Assembly (NCBI GenBank): GCA_035638075.1
Contig: DASRAU010000015.1
Coordinates: 199,187 to 263,186 of the forward strand
Source: DASRAU01 sp035638075
GTDB taxonomy: Bacteria > Acidobacteriota > Polarisedimenticolia > Gp22-AA2
Direction of reading: 5' to 3'
Length of the DNA stretch: 64,000 nt
In this document: piece by piece, positions 8,313 to 15,553 of the stretch
How the letters are laid out: each line of letters starts with the position of its first letter
How positions within the stretch are numbered: position 1 is the first letter of the stretch
The notes under the pieces: generated by a model
Told to the model about the DNA's origin: nothing
The model's database searches: none
Seen by the model: only the letters and a program-made list of their open reading frames with translations
Translations under genes and position numbers: made by a program

Positions 8313-8834
8313 ATGGCAACCGATTGCCCCAAGTGCGGATTGATCAACGTGGAGTCCGCCAGTACTTGTGACTGCGGGCAGTCGTTGTTGGCCACAGACC
8401 GTCCTCCGCTCCCACCGGTCGTGAGGAAAAACCGATTACGCTCTTCGGCGGAACCTGATGTCATGGGTATAACGCGGGAGAGTCGTCAGAAGAGGAAACC
8501 GAACACTCTTCTCTCGGTGAGCCTTGCGATAGCGGCCCTCTCGGTTGGGTACTACTTCACAATAGCGCTCCCATCGCATAATCAGGCAATGCTTGCTCTT
8601 GAGCGCGAGAGACGGCTCGACGAAAGGTTAGAGAAATCCGCCGATAAGCGGACATCGTATTACAGGCAAGAGTGCATGGATCGTGCAGAGGAACACTACT
8701 GGGAGTACATCAAGTTGAACGGGACTGAGGTGCCGGGGAAAAAGGGAGTGTATCAGGCACCTGGACATATTTGGGACGCTGCCCGGAAAGATAAGGACAG
8801 CGCATTCGCAGAATGCCAACGACGTTGGAAATAG
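8313..8834 (+). CDS. zinc-ribbon membrane protein of unknown function
   Basis: A 173-residue protein. The N-terminus holds a zinc ribbon (CPKCGLINVESASTCDCG; cysteine pairs at about residues 5/8 and 19/21), then a basic linker, one transmembrane segment (about 67-85, LLSVSLAIAALSVGYYFTIA) and a charged helical C-terminal domain with two cysteines (RQECMDR and AECQRRW) that could be disulfide-bonded outside the membrane. A cytoplasmic zinc ribbon joined to an outer domain by a single helix is seen in many small uncharacterised proteins. It is third in the rightward cassette of the element. GTG 8310 is an alternative start one codon earlier. Confidence 0.55.
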   Translation: MATDCPKCGLINVESASTCDCGQSLLATDRPPLPPVVRKNRLRSSAEPDVMGITRESRQKRKPNTLLSVSLAIAALSVGYYFTIALPSHNQAMLALERERRLDERLEKSADKRTSYYRQECMDRAEEHYWEYIKLNGTEVPGKKGVYQAPGHIWDAARKDKDSAFAECQRRWK

Positions 8835-8978
8835 GTGGCACCGAAAGCAACGCTCTGGCCCTTGCAACTCCGCTGTGAACAAGGCCCTACCCGCGACCTA
8901 GCGCGACGAATCGTCTCCCGTCCCGAGCAAGTTGAACAGCAGGCATCCAAGTACAGGAAAGAGAAACCGTCCTAAGGT

Positions 8979-9812
8979 TCATCGCACGTTCCAGGTCCCG
9001 CTAGCCCTGAGCGCCGGGAATCCCGAACGATAAAGAACCTTGGAATAGGCAGACGACTTGCTTCTGTCATGGAGCCAATTCACATAAGCCTCAAGCGATG
9101 GATAAGAAATGCAATAAGCGCCGTGCGCGGCTCCTGCCAACAGCCGCTCCAAGGGAGCACTCACGGGACGATTGGCGCATCGCCCCCAAACTTCCCTGAA
9201 GGTTTCGAAAGCCAGAAGATCCGCTGCCTGTAAGGGGAGACACTTCTTGCTGTCATCCGTGGCGGGTGTCGTTATCTTGGAAGCAAGATCAGGCGGAATA
9301 GTCCTAAGTGCGAATTCCCAATTCTTAGCGACTGCCTCAGAGAACTTGCAACGCTTATCGACGACCGTGCGGATCTTTGTAATCTCGCTATGCCTCGTGA
9401 CTATGGGGAGAAGGTTTAGGAAGCATGTGCCGAGGCTAATTCCGTAGCCAGCCGTCAGGACTTGTCTCCGGTATTTCGGACTGCGCCGGTCGCCCGGATC
9501 TGCCTTCCCTGGTATACAGAAAGCGGTAGCTATTCCGACTAGGCCGGGAGGATCGATGATGTGCGAAATTAGTTCATCTCTTAGATCCTCGCGCTCTGTT
9601 CTTGTCCAGCCCTTCCCGCGCGCGAATTCCTTTTGCCCGTGAAAGCAGTCGCCGGCCGAAAACTCGGCAATAGGATGGGGGGAGTCGTCTATAACCTTCC
9701 GCCATGCTGGGGTGAACACTCCGTCCCAATAGTCGTCGCTGGCCACATATCCCGCAACGACGTGGACTTGCTCATCAAAGCTTTCGTCGAAGTAGCAAGT
9801 TAGGGCAACCAT
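8979..9812 (-). CDS. DUF3800 domain protein (RNase H-like fold)
   Basis: A 277-residue protein with the DUF3800 hallmarks: an N-terminal acidic motif on the first strand (YFDESFDE), a conserved strand VVAGYVASDDYWDGV, a central VVDKRCKFSE and the C-terminal QAADLLAFETFREVWG. The acidic residues are thought to form an RNase H-like metal site. DUF3800 proteins are frequent passengers of phages and genomic islands, and their activity is not well established. It faces opposite to the cassette on its left and shares orientation with the RepA-like gene on its right, from which it is separated by a strong hairpin. Confidence 0.75.
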   Translation of the reverse strand: MVALTCYFDESFDEQVHVVAGYVASDDYWDGVFTPAWRKVIDDSPHPIAEFSAGDCFHGQKEFARGKGWTRTEREDLRDELISHIIDPPGLVGIATAFCIPGKADPGDRRSPKYRRQVLTAGYGISLGTCFLNLLPIVTRHSEITKIRTVVDKRCKFSEAVAKNWEFALRTIPPDLASKITTPATDDSKKCLPLQAADLLAFETFREVWGRCANRPVSAPLERLLAGAAHGAYCISYPSLEAYVNWLHDRSKSSAYSKVLYRSGFPALRASGTWNVR

Positions 9813-9970
9813 AGCCGGAAGCGGCTCCCGAGGTATAGGGATAGAACGGCTCGCGCAATGGGCGAAGGCAAGGCTATTATTGCTTGAGCGAAGCGTTGCG
9901 CGGTCTAGTGAATTCGGCGTGAGCCAGCGAACACGACCTCAACCCGTCCCTGTGGAGGCTCGTTGCAGGT

Positions 9971-10010
9971 ATCAAGTCTCACCCCCTAAGAGGGGGTGGA
10001 GACTTCTGAT
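9971..10010 (-). terminator. strong hairpin behind the RepA-like gene
   Basis: AAGTCTC-ACCCCCT pairs with AGGGGGT-(g)-GAGACTT around an AAG loop, a 14-bp stem with one bulge that ATC/GAT can extend. It begins 3 bases past the leftward RepA-like stop at 10013. No clear U-run follows in either direction, so it may be an intrinsic terminator or an mRNA-stabilising or replication-related structure. Confidence 0.55.
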
Positions 10011-10012
10011 AC

Positions 10013-11089
10013 TCATGCAGCCGTTGCCTCGGGGTCGCGTGTCAAGGGCTCGCCTGAAACCTCTGATACCTGACACTTATTCCAAGCGCGGACGGCTGTA
10101 GCTCGTGAAAGACCTGCCTTAATAACTTCCTCGATGGCACCTGTAAACGTAAGGCTTGGCGTCTGGGCCGTCGCGCTTCGGATAATCTCTTCCGCGCGCT
10201 CCACGCCTCGCGCTGACCTGCGCGCTACAAGGTTTTCAACCTGGGTGACGGGCTCAAACCTCAGGCCACCGTTAGCAGTGTCTTGCAGCCGCACGCGGAA
10301 CGGTTCATCCGAGGTCTCTGCGAGCCTGGATGCTGCAACGTAGATTTCTACTACCTGACTATCCTTCCCGCGTCTATTCTGAAGGTGCAGGTGCACGTCA
10401 GCCGCCGCGAGCTTTTCCCATGATCCACGGATTTGCTCCTTGTTCGCTCGCCGCCCGTGACCGTGCGACGGCTTCGGCGGGTGATCGAGCACTAATACGC
10501 CGCAACCCAGCTCATCCCGCAACGGAAGAAGCGCTCCACTAGCCAGTTCGGCCATTTGCTTAGGAACGTTTTCGTCCAGGCCATGGACGCGAACGAATGA
10601 GTCGATGATCACCCATGTAGCACCGTAATCTTTGGCCTTCGCGAGAAGCCGTTGAGCGTGCTGTGCGTTTTCCAGGCGCACTATGGATTCCGGACCCATA
10701 AAGCGGACGCGCTGTACGGCAGCCTCCGGCTCAACCCCATAACCCCGACAGAGCTTGACGAAACGTCCTGGAATTTGTGCCGTTGACTCGGCTTCCACGA
10801 ACAGGATGCGGTGATCGCCGTCCGTTTCCAATCCCGCGAACGGCCGCTCAAGGGCAAGTGCAATCGCCCAATCCAACGCGAGCCATGTCTTGAATCCCTT
10901 TGGTTCGCCGGTCATGTACGTCAGACTTCCCCTAGCAAGCAGGGGGGCGAGATCGAACGGAACCGGCGGAACGCCGTTCTTGATCATCGATAACAGATCT
11001 AAATCGATGAATATTCGGGGGGCGGGATTAGCTTCGCTTGTCGCACTGCTGGAGTGGTTTCCAAAATTACGGGCCGGTTCTGTTTCCAC
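10013..11089 (-). CDS. RepA-like AAA (KaiC/DnaB-superfamily) ATPase
   Basis: A 358-residue protein of the AAA_25/RepA type. The P-loop is GEPKGFKT, where the usual glycine before lysine is phenylalanine, a variant I know from island-borne members of this family. Walker B-like ATWVIIDSFVRVHG, the LDHPP sensor stretch and GSWEKLAAADVHLHLQ (the RecA-core region of RepA) follow, and the C-terminus (about 280-358) has helices suggesting a DNA-binding tail. Such proteins are hexameric helicase-type ATPases used for replication of plasmids and excised islands, so this is probably the element's replication protein. A small upstream ORF overlaps its start by 23 bp. Confidence 0.75.
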   Translation of the reverse strand: METEPARNFGNHSSSATSEANPAPRIFIDLDLLSMIKNGVPPVPFDLAPLLARGSLTYMTGEPKGFKTWLALDWAIALALERPFAGLETDGDHRILFVEAESTAQIPGRFVKLCRGYGVEPEAAVQRVRFMGPESIVRLENAQHAQRLLAKAKDYGATWVIIDSFVRVHGLDENVPKQMAELASGALLPLRDELGCGVLVLDHPPKPSHGHGRRANKEQIRGSWEKLAAADVHLHLQNRRGKDSQVVEIYVAASRLAETSDEPFRVRLQDTANGGLRFEPVTQVENLVARRSARGVERAEEIIRSATAQTPSLTFTGAIEEVIKAGLSRATAVRAWNKCQVSEVSGEPLTRDPEATAA

Positions 11090-11357
11090 TGTTCGCTGAA
11101 TCTCCGTTCGTTAGCGGGTCGTTGAGGATGAGGCGGAAGGTGAATCCCGTCCGCCAGGAAGCGGCTGATACAACACGGCAAAGCGACTTGAAGGTCATTC
11201 CATCCCTCCCTAGTAGTCGTCCCGTTCCCACTCGGCTGTAAAGGCAGAGTGTCTGTTCGGTTCCCGCTACGGGCAACGCCCTCACGGTTGCGGCTTCATC
11301 GGCAGCGATGGCCTTGGTCAAGGCTTGAACGATAGCTGTCAGTTCCGGCGCGGTCAT
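11067..11357 (-). CDS. small hypothetical ORF, possibly a decayed excisionase-like gene
   Basis: A 96-residue frame directly upstream of, and overlapping by 23 bp, the RepA-like gene. The first part (MTAPELTAIVQALTKAIAAD) is a convincing protein-like helix, but the rest does not form a clear helix-turn-helix in this frame, so a frameshift in a small excisionase/AlpA-like gene is possible. No ribosome-binding site is obvious. Position before repA is where such elements usually encode a small DNA-binding protein; that is the only functional hint. Confidence 0.3.
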   Translation of the reverse strand: MTAPELTAIVQALTKAIAADEAATVRALPVAGTEQTLCLYSRVGTGRLLGRDGMTFKSLCRVVSAASWRTGFTFRLILNDPLTNGDSANSGNRTGP

Positions 11358-11811
11358 CCGGCGGTTTTCACCCAGTCAATAGTGGAGTTTTGATAGTGCA
11401 GGGATGCCCTGGAAACTGGGGGCAACCCATTGAATCTACGACTACTTACAATATAGTGTCCGGTCGGATCATCCGCAAGGATTTCGGCAGAAAATCGGAC
11501 ATAAAAGATCCGTGCCAAAACCCCCCGGTGAGAATAGCGCTCCTAAATAGGATGGCGCTCGGAGGGATCGGCAACCAGCGATGGCGCGGGACAGGTTCCT
11601 TGGAGCAACACCCGAGCGTCTAAGGATTCGTCCCTGCGCGGTCTGGTTGACCACCTAGCAAGGTTTCAGAGTCCACCTGGGTGTCCACGTATGCGTTGAC
11701 GTGCCGAGGTTCAGGTACCGTTCTGGGGAGCAGGTCGGCACCGATACCACGAAATAAAAAGAGTTCGCCATCGGGCGAGATGCCCGTGCAACCTCGGTCA
11801 GCATCCAGATG
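11358..11811. other. gene-poor right end of the element
   Basis: About 450 bp between the last small ORF and attR holds no intact gene. Read leftward, 11649-11720 encodes VNAYVDTQVDSET followed by LLGGQPDRAG, closely matching the last residues of the element's own integrase (LDRYVDTPVDTEA). It is therefore likely a remnant of a related integrase's 3' end. The remainder shows nothing recognisable. Confidence 0.5.
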
Positions 11812-11859
11812 GCGTTCGCAACGCGGAGGTCGAGGGTTCGATCCCCTTGCCGTCCACCA
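11812..11859 (+). repeat. attR: 48-bp direct repeat of the tRNA-Ala 3' half
   Basis: Exact copy of 5579-5626, beginning in the anticodon stem and ending with CCA. It is not preceded by a tRNA 5' half, so it is not a functional tRNA gene. Confidence 0.93.
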
Positions 11860-11940
11860 CCCGCCTCCCCCCTTTTTCCCCGGTTCACCAGCCGCCGGGC
11901 GACCCCGAAAAATTTTTCCAGTGGAGCGGGCCCGCGCCTC

Positions 11941-11969
11941 TTGACGACGCGGCGGGAGGGGCGTAGATC
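11941..11969 (+). promoter_or_regulatory. putative sigma-70 promoter after attR
   Basis: TTGACG (11941-11946), 17-bp spacer, TAGATC (11964-11969), 25 bp before the ATG of the small zinc-ribbon ORF at 11995. Confidence 0.45.
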
Positions 11970-11994
11970 TGCTGCGACCACTTCATCGCAGGAG

Positions 11995-12312
11995 ATGCAC
12001 GTGTCGCAGCCCTTCCCATCGTCGGGCGCCCAGGGAGAGGTGTCTCTCGAGCCGGCCCTCGAGGCGCGCAGGCCGTGCTGCCCGCGCTGCGGCGACGGCG
12101 AGCTCGTCGACACTCTGGTCACGCGGCCCGTCGGGATGGCCCTCTGGGCGGTGTACTGCGCGGGGGTCTTCGATCGGACGCGCCGCCGCTTCGTGCGCCG
12201 CTCGTGCGGCTACCTCGGCGGCACCGATCCGGGCTTGCGGGAGGGGGCGAACTCGTCGCCGGGATTGAGTGTCGGCGGCGTCTCGGTCTCGGCGATCCGC
12301 CAGCCGAGATAG
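11995..12312 (+). CDS. small putative zinc-ribbon protein, convergent with the M28 peptidase
   Basis: A 105-residue frame starting at ATG 11995 after CGCAGGAG and a plausible promoter. It contains CCPRCGDGELVDTLVTRPVG, then a hydrophobic stretch ending YCAGVF and an arginine-rich RRRFVRRSCGYLGG, so four to five cysteines could bind zinc. No family is recognised. The last ~34 residues overlap the 3' end of the leftward M28 gene by 103 bp, which argues for caution: either the tails really overlap or this is a spurious frame. In the uninserted chromosome this would be the gene next to tRNA-Ala. Confidence 0.4.
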   Translation: MHVSQPFPSSGAQGEVSLEPALEARRPCCPRCGDGELVDTLVTRPVGMALWAVYCAGVFDRTRRRFVRRSCGYLGGTDPGLREGANSSPGLSVGGVSVSAIRQPR

Positions 12313-13898
12313 AGCGCGATGCGCACGGTGTCGCGCATCCCCGACAGGTCGAAGCCCTCGTCGTAGGCGTCGGTCGGGCGGTGGTAGCGCTTCTGCTCGT
12401 ACTCCTTCCATGCGGTCTCGCCCCACCCGGCCGGCTTCCCCTTGTAGTTCACGCCCGGATCGATGCTCATGGCGGGCACGCCGGCGCGCGCGAAGTTGAA
12501 CTGGTCGGAGCGGAAGAAGGATCCCTGGTCCGGGTGCGGGTCGGGGATGACGTCGAAGTCGAGCACGCGTGAGGCGTCGCGCACCAGGTCCTTGAGGCTC
12601 GATCGCTCCGCTCCCAGGAAGGTGTAGTCGCGCGGCGCCCCGTCCACAGCCAGACCGTCCATGTTCAGCGCGGCGGCGGTGCGGTCGAGCGGCACCACCG
12701 GGTGCTTCGCGTAGTACTCCGAGCCGCGCAGCCCGCTCTCTTCCGCCGCGCATGCCATGAAGAGGATGGAGCGCCGGGGCGCGCGCGGCAGTGCCGTGAA
12801 GAGGCGCGCCGTCTCGAGCAGCGCCGACACCCCGGAGGCGTTGTCGGCCGCTCCGTTGTAGATGGCGTCGCCGTTCTCGGCGGGCCCGACCCCGAGGTGA
12901 TCGTAGTGCGCGGTGAACACGACGGCCTCGGGCAAGAGCTTCGGGTCCGATCCGGGAAGCAGGCCGAGGACGTTCCAGGTGGTGATCGGCCGGACCTTCT
13001 GGCGCAGGTTCGCCTTCACCTTCATCGTGAGCGGCCGCGGGCGGAAATCGCGGCGCCCGGCCGCCTCGCGCAGCGTCTCGAAGTCCTGCCCCGAGGCCGT
13101 GAGGATCTGGCGCGCGAAGCGCTCGCTGATCCAGGAGGCCAGCCCGAGCGGATGCGCCCCCGGCTCCAGGGCCGGGTAGGGACGCTCGCGCCCCCAGGAG
13201 TTCTTCACCACGTTCCAGCCGTACCCGGCCGAGGCGTCGGTGTGAATCAGGATGGCGCCGGCGGCGCCCGCCCGGGCGGCGCTCTCGTACTTGTAGGTCC
13301 AGCGGCCGTAGTAGGTCAGCGCCTTGCCGCCGAAGAAGGACGGATCCTCGGACGGCGGATCGTTGACGAGCATCAGGAGCACCTTGCCGCGGACATCCGT
13401 CTCCTTGAAATCGTCCCAGCGCTGCTCGGGGGCGACGATGCCGTAGCCCACGAAAATCACCGGCGCGTCGAGGTCGCTCGTCTCCTTCTGCGTCTCGCTG
13501 CAGCCGACGTAGTCGACCAGGCGCTCGGGGACGAAGCGTTTCCCGCCGGCCTCGATCTCGAGGCGGCTGTCCGGGAGCGACTCGACCCCGACGAGCGGCA
13601 CCTCCTGCAGCCAGGAGGTGGGGGAGGCCCCCGGCTTGAGGCCGAGTAGGCGGAAGCGCGTCTCGAGATAACGCGCCGCCAGCTCGCCGCCGCGCTGTCC
13701 CGTGCCGCGCCCCTCGAAGAGATCGTCGGAGAGGAACTTCAGGTCGGCGCGCATGCGGTCCTGGTCGACCTGGTCGAGGACGGGCTGGATGCCCACGGGG
13801 GCCGAGAAGCCGGGGGCTTCGGCTGTGGCGCGGCCACCGAAAAGGACGATCACCGCGAGCGGCGCGGCGAGCAGCGCCATGGGCGGGCGCACGTTCAT
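12210..13898 (-). CDS. M28-family zinc metallopeptidase with PA domain
   Basis: A 562-residue exported peptidase. ATG 13898 gives a signal peptide (PPMALLAAPLAVIVLFGGRATA). A protease-associated insert is seen around VGYGIVAPEQRWDDFKETDVRGKVLLM. The M28 zinc ligands and catalytic residues are visible in order: H and D in FTAHYDHLG, D in GAADNASG, EE in CAAEESGLRG, D in LNMDGL, and H in KRYHRPTD. Such enzymes are extracytoplasmic aminopeptidases or dipeptidases that degrade oligopeptides. The ATG overlaps the truA stop (ATGA), so the two are coupled, an unusual pairing. The C-terminal tail is proline-rich. Confidence 0.9.
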   Translation of the reverse strand: MNVRPPMALLAAPLAVIVLFGGRATAEAPGFSAPVGIQPVLDQVDQDRMRADLKFLSDDLFEGRGTGQRGGELAARYLETRFRLLGLKPGASPTSWLQEVPLVGVESLPDSRLEIEAGGKRFVPERLVDYVGCSETQKETSDLDAPVIFVGYGIVAPEQRWDDFKETDVRGKVLLMLVNDPPSEDPSFFGGKALTYYGRWTYKYESAARAGAAGAILIHTDASAGYGWNVVKNSWGRERPYPALEPGAHPLGLASWISERFARQILTASGQDFETLREAAGRRDFRPRPLTMKVKANLRQKVRPITTWNVLGLLPGSDPKLLPEAVVFTAHYDHLGVGPAENGDAIYNGAADNASGVSALLETARLFTALPRAPRRSILFMACAAEESGLRGSEYYAKHPVVPLDRTAAALNMDGLAVDGAPRDYTFLGAERSSLKDLVRDASRVLDFDVIPDPHPDQGSFFRSDQFNFARAGVPAMSIDPGVNYKGKPAGWGETAWKEYEQKRYHRPTDAYDEGFDLSGMRDTVRIALYLGWRIAETETPPTLNPGDEFAPSRKPGSVPPR

Positions 13899-15553
13899 TT
13901 CTTGGATTCTCCTCCGGGCGGGTAGAACACCTTTTCGAGCAGCAGGCCGGAGGAAGGAGCCGTCCACTGCGCCGGGTCGTTGACCTGCTCCTTGAGGAAA
14001 CGCGCCACCGCCTCGGACGGCAGACGCCCGTGGCCGATCTGCGCCAGCACGCCGACGATCCGGCGCATCATCCGGGGCAGGAAGTGGTCGGCCTCGATGG
14101 TGATGGTCAGCAGGAAGTCGCTGCGCCGCACGGTCGCGGACCGGACCCGCACGCGCGGCTCACGGATCTCCTCGACGCGATCGGCGAACGAGGAGAAGTC
14201 GTGCCGGCCGACGAGATCCTTGGCGGCCAGCTCCATGGCGGCGATGTCGAGAGGCTGCCGCACCCACCAGACGAGCTTCTTGAAGAAGGCGGTGCGTCGC
14301 TCGGCGATCTGGTAGCGGTAGCGCCGCGCCAGGGCGTCGTGGCGCGCATGGAAGTCCGTCGACACCTGGTCGGCGCGCAGGATGTTGATGTCGGCCGGCA
14401 GGGCGTCGTTCAGGAGATCGACGAGCGCCTTCGGCGGCATGGTCGAGCGGGTCAGGAAGTTCGCCACCTGCGCCTCGGCGTGCACCCCCTGGTCGGTGCG
14501 CCCCGCTCCGAAGAGCTTCGGCTCTTCGCCGAGCGTGCGAGCGATCGCCTCCAGGATGTCGCCGGCGACCGTGCGGGCGTTGTTCTGCACCTGCCATCCG
14601 GCGTAGCGCGTCCCCTCGTATTCGAGGAGCAGCCGGATGTTGCGCATCGGCCCCGTCGGCGGCGCCGGCCGGGCGGCGCGCTCGGCGAAGCCGCCGGGCG
14701 CCCGATCGGATGGGGCACCCGGACCTTCAGGCCGCGGCCCGCGCGGACGGTCGAGGTCGCCCGGTCGATCGTCGCGGCGCGGTCGGTCGCGATCGGGGAA
14801 GCGATCGCGATCGCGGGGACCTCGATCGCGCGGCGGGCCGCCATGCGGCCGCGGCGGTCGATCCTTCTGCCAGGGACGGGGACTGCCTCCCTCGGGACGC
14901 GGCGGCCGATCCTTCCAGGGACGGGAGCCGCCGCCTTCGGGGCGTGGAGGCCGATCCCTCTTCCAGGGCGGAGCCCCGCCCCCCTCGGGACGGGGAGGAC
15001 GGTCCTTCCAGGGACGGGAACCGCCGCCTTCGGGGCGCGGAGGTCGATCCTTCTGCCATGGGCGTGGTCCGCCTCCGTGGGGACGGGGAGGCCGGTCCTT
15101 CCACGGACGCGAGCCGCCGCCTTCCGGCCGCGGCGGCCGATCCTTCTTCCAGGGTGGAGGCCCGCCTCCCTCGGGACGCGGCGGACGATCCCTCTTCCAG
15201 GGTGGGGCGCCGCCGCCCTCGGGACGGGGAGGACGATCTTTCCAGGGGCGCGAGCCTCCGCCTTCGGGGCGGGGGGGCCGGTCCTTCCAGGGACGCGGCG
15301 GACCGCCTCCCTCGCCGGAGGGGCGTGGGGGTCGATCCTTCCAGGGTCTTCGCGGGCCGCCTCCCTGGCCGGCAGGGCGCGGTGGGCGATCCTTCCACGG
15401 ACGCGGAGGACCGCCGCCTTCTCCGGCTGGGCGTGGAGGGCGGTCCTTCCAGTTGCGGGGGCCGCGGCCGCCGCCGCGGGGTCCTCCGGGGCCGCCGCCC
15501 CGGGGTCCGCCGGGTGGCCGGCGGGGCCGGTGTCCGCCTCCCTGGTCGCTCAC
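13895..15553 (-). CDS. truA: tRNA pseudouridine synthase A with a 302-residue repetitive N-terminal extension
   Basis: A 552-residue protein. Residues 303-552 are a complete TruA: MRNIRLLLEYEGTRYAGWQ, the catalytic aspartate in GAGRTDQGVHAEAQ, FHARHDA, and DHFLPRMMRRIVGVL. TruA converts uridines 38-40 of tRNA anticodon arms to pseudouridine. Residues 1-302 are low-complexity Arg/Pro/Gly, built from about 13 copies of a 15-18-residue unit with core DRPPRP followed by EGGG and SRPW or APPW. The frame is continuous from an ATG that overlaps the rmuC stop. An internal ATG at 14647 would give a normal 250-residue TruA. The extension is probably disordered and RNA-binding. Confidence 0.9.
   Translation of the reverse strand: MSDQGGGHRPRRPPGGPRGGGPGGPRGGGRGPRNWKDRPPRPAGEGGGPPRPWKDRPPRPAGQGGGPRRPWKDRPPRPSGEGGGPPRPWKDRPPRPEGGGSRPWKDRPPRPEGGGAPPWKRDRPPRPEGGGPPPWKKDRPPRPEGGGSRPWKDRPPRPHGGGPRPWQKDRPPRPEGGGSRPWKDRPPRPEGGGAPPWKRDRPPRPEGGGSRPWKDRPPRPEGGSPRPWQKDRPPRPHGGPPRDRGPRDRDRFPDRDRPRRDDRPGDLDRPRGPRPEGPGAPSDRAPGGFAERAARPAPPTGPMRNIRLLLEYEGTRYAGWQVQNNARTVAGDILEAIARTLGEEPKLFGAGRTDQGVHAEAQVANFLTRSTMPPKALVDLLNDALPADINILRADQVSTDFHARHDALARRYRYQIAERRTAFFKKLVWWVRQPLDIAAMELAAKDLVGRHDFSSFADRVEEIREPRVRVRSATVRRSDFLLTITIEADHFLPRMMRRIVGVLAQIGHGRLPSEAVARFLKEQVNDPAQWTAPSSGLLLEKVFYPPGGESKK

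Larger units (their letters stand above)
5627..11859. mobile_element. 6.2-kb integrative element in tRNA-Ala(CGC)
   Basis: The element lies between perfect 48-bp repeats, the left copy belonging to an intact tRNA gene. A tyrosine integrase ends 14 bp inside the left end. Contents in order: integrase, ribbon-helix-helix protein, a doubtful small ORF, three small rightward membrane/exported proteins, a leftward DUF3800 protein, a leftward RepA-like ATPase and a small ORF, then about 450 bp without an intact gene. Base composition is visibly less GC-rich than both flanks and codon use is more mixed, supporting foreign origin. No relaxase, capsid or terminase gene is present. It is therefore a minimal integrative/mobilizable island or satellite-like element rather than a prophage or full conjugative element. 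Confidence 0.9.

Noticed and set aside
11067..11357. Confident excisionase call for the small ORF before repA
   Set aside because: No helix-turn-helix could be read in this frame; kept only as a low-confidence ORF.
11655..12122. 155-residue leftward frame containing QGDRTLDLRVANA
   Set aside because: That segment is the antisense translation of tRNA-Ala sequence, a common spurious hit; only the integrase-tail fragment in another frame is of interest.
14830..15480. Repeats considered as CRISPR array
   Set aside because: They are in-frame coding repeats with variable unit length and no conserved spacer structure or cas genes.
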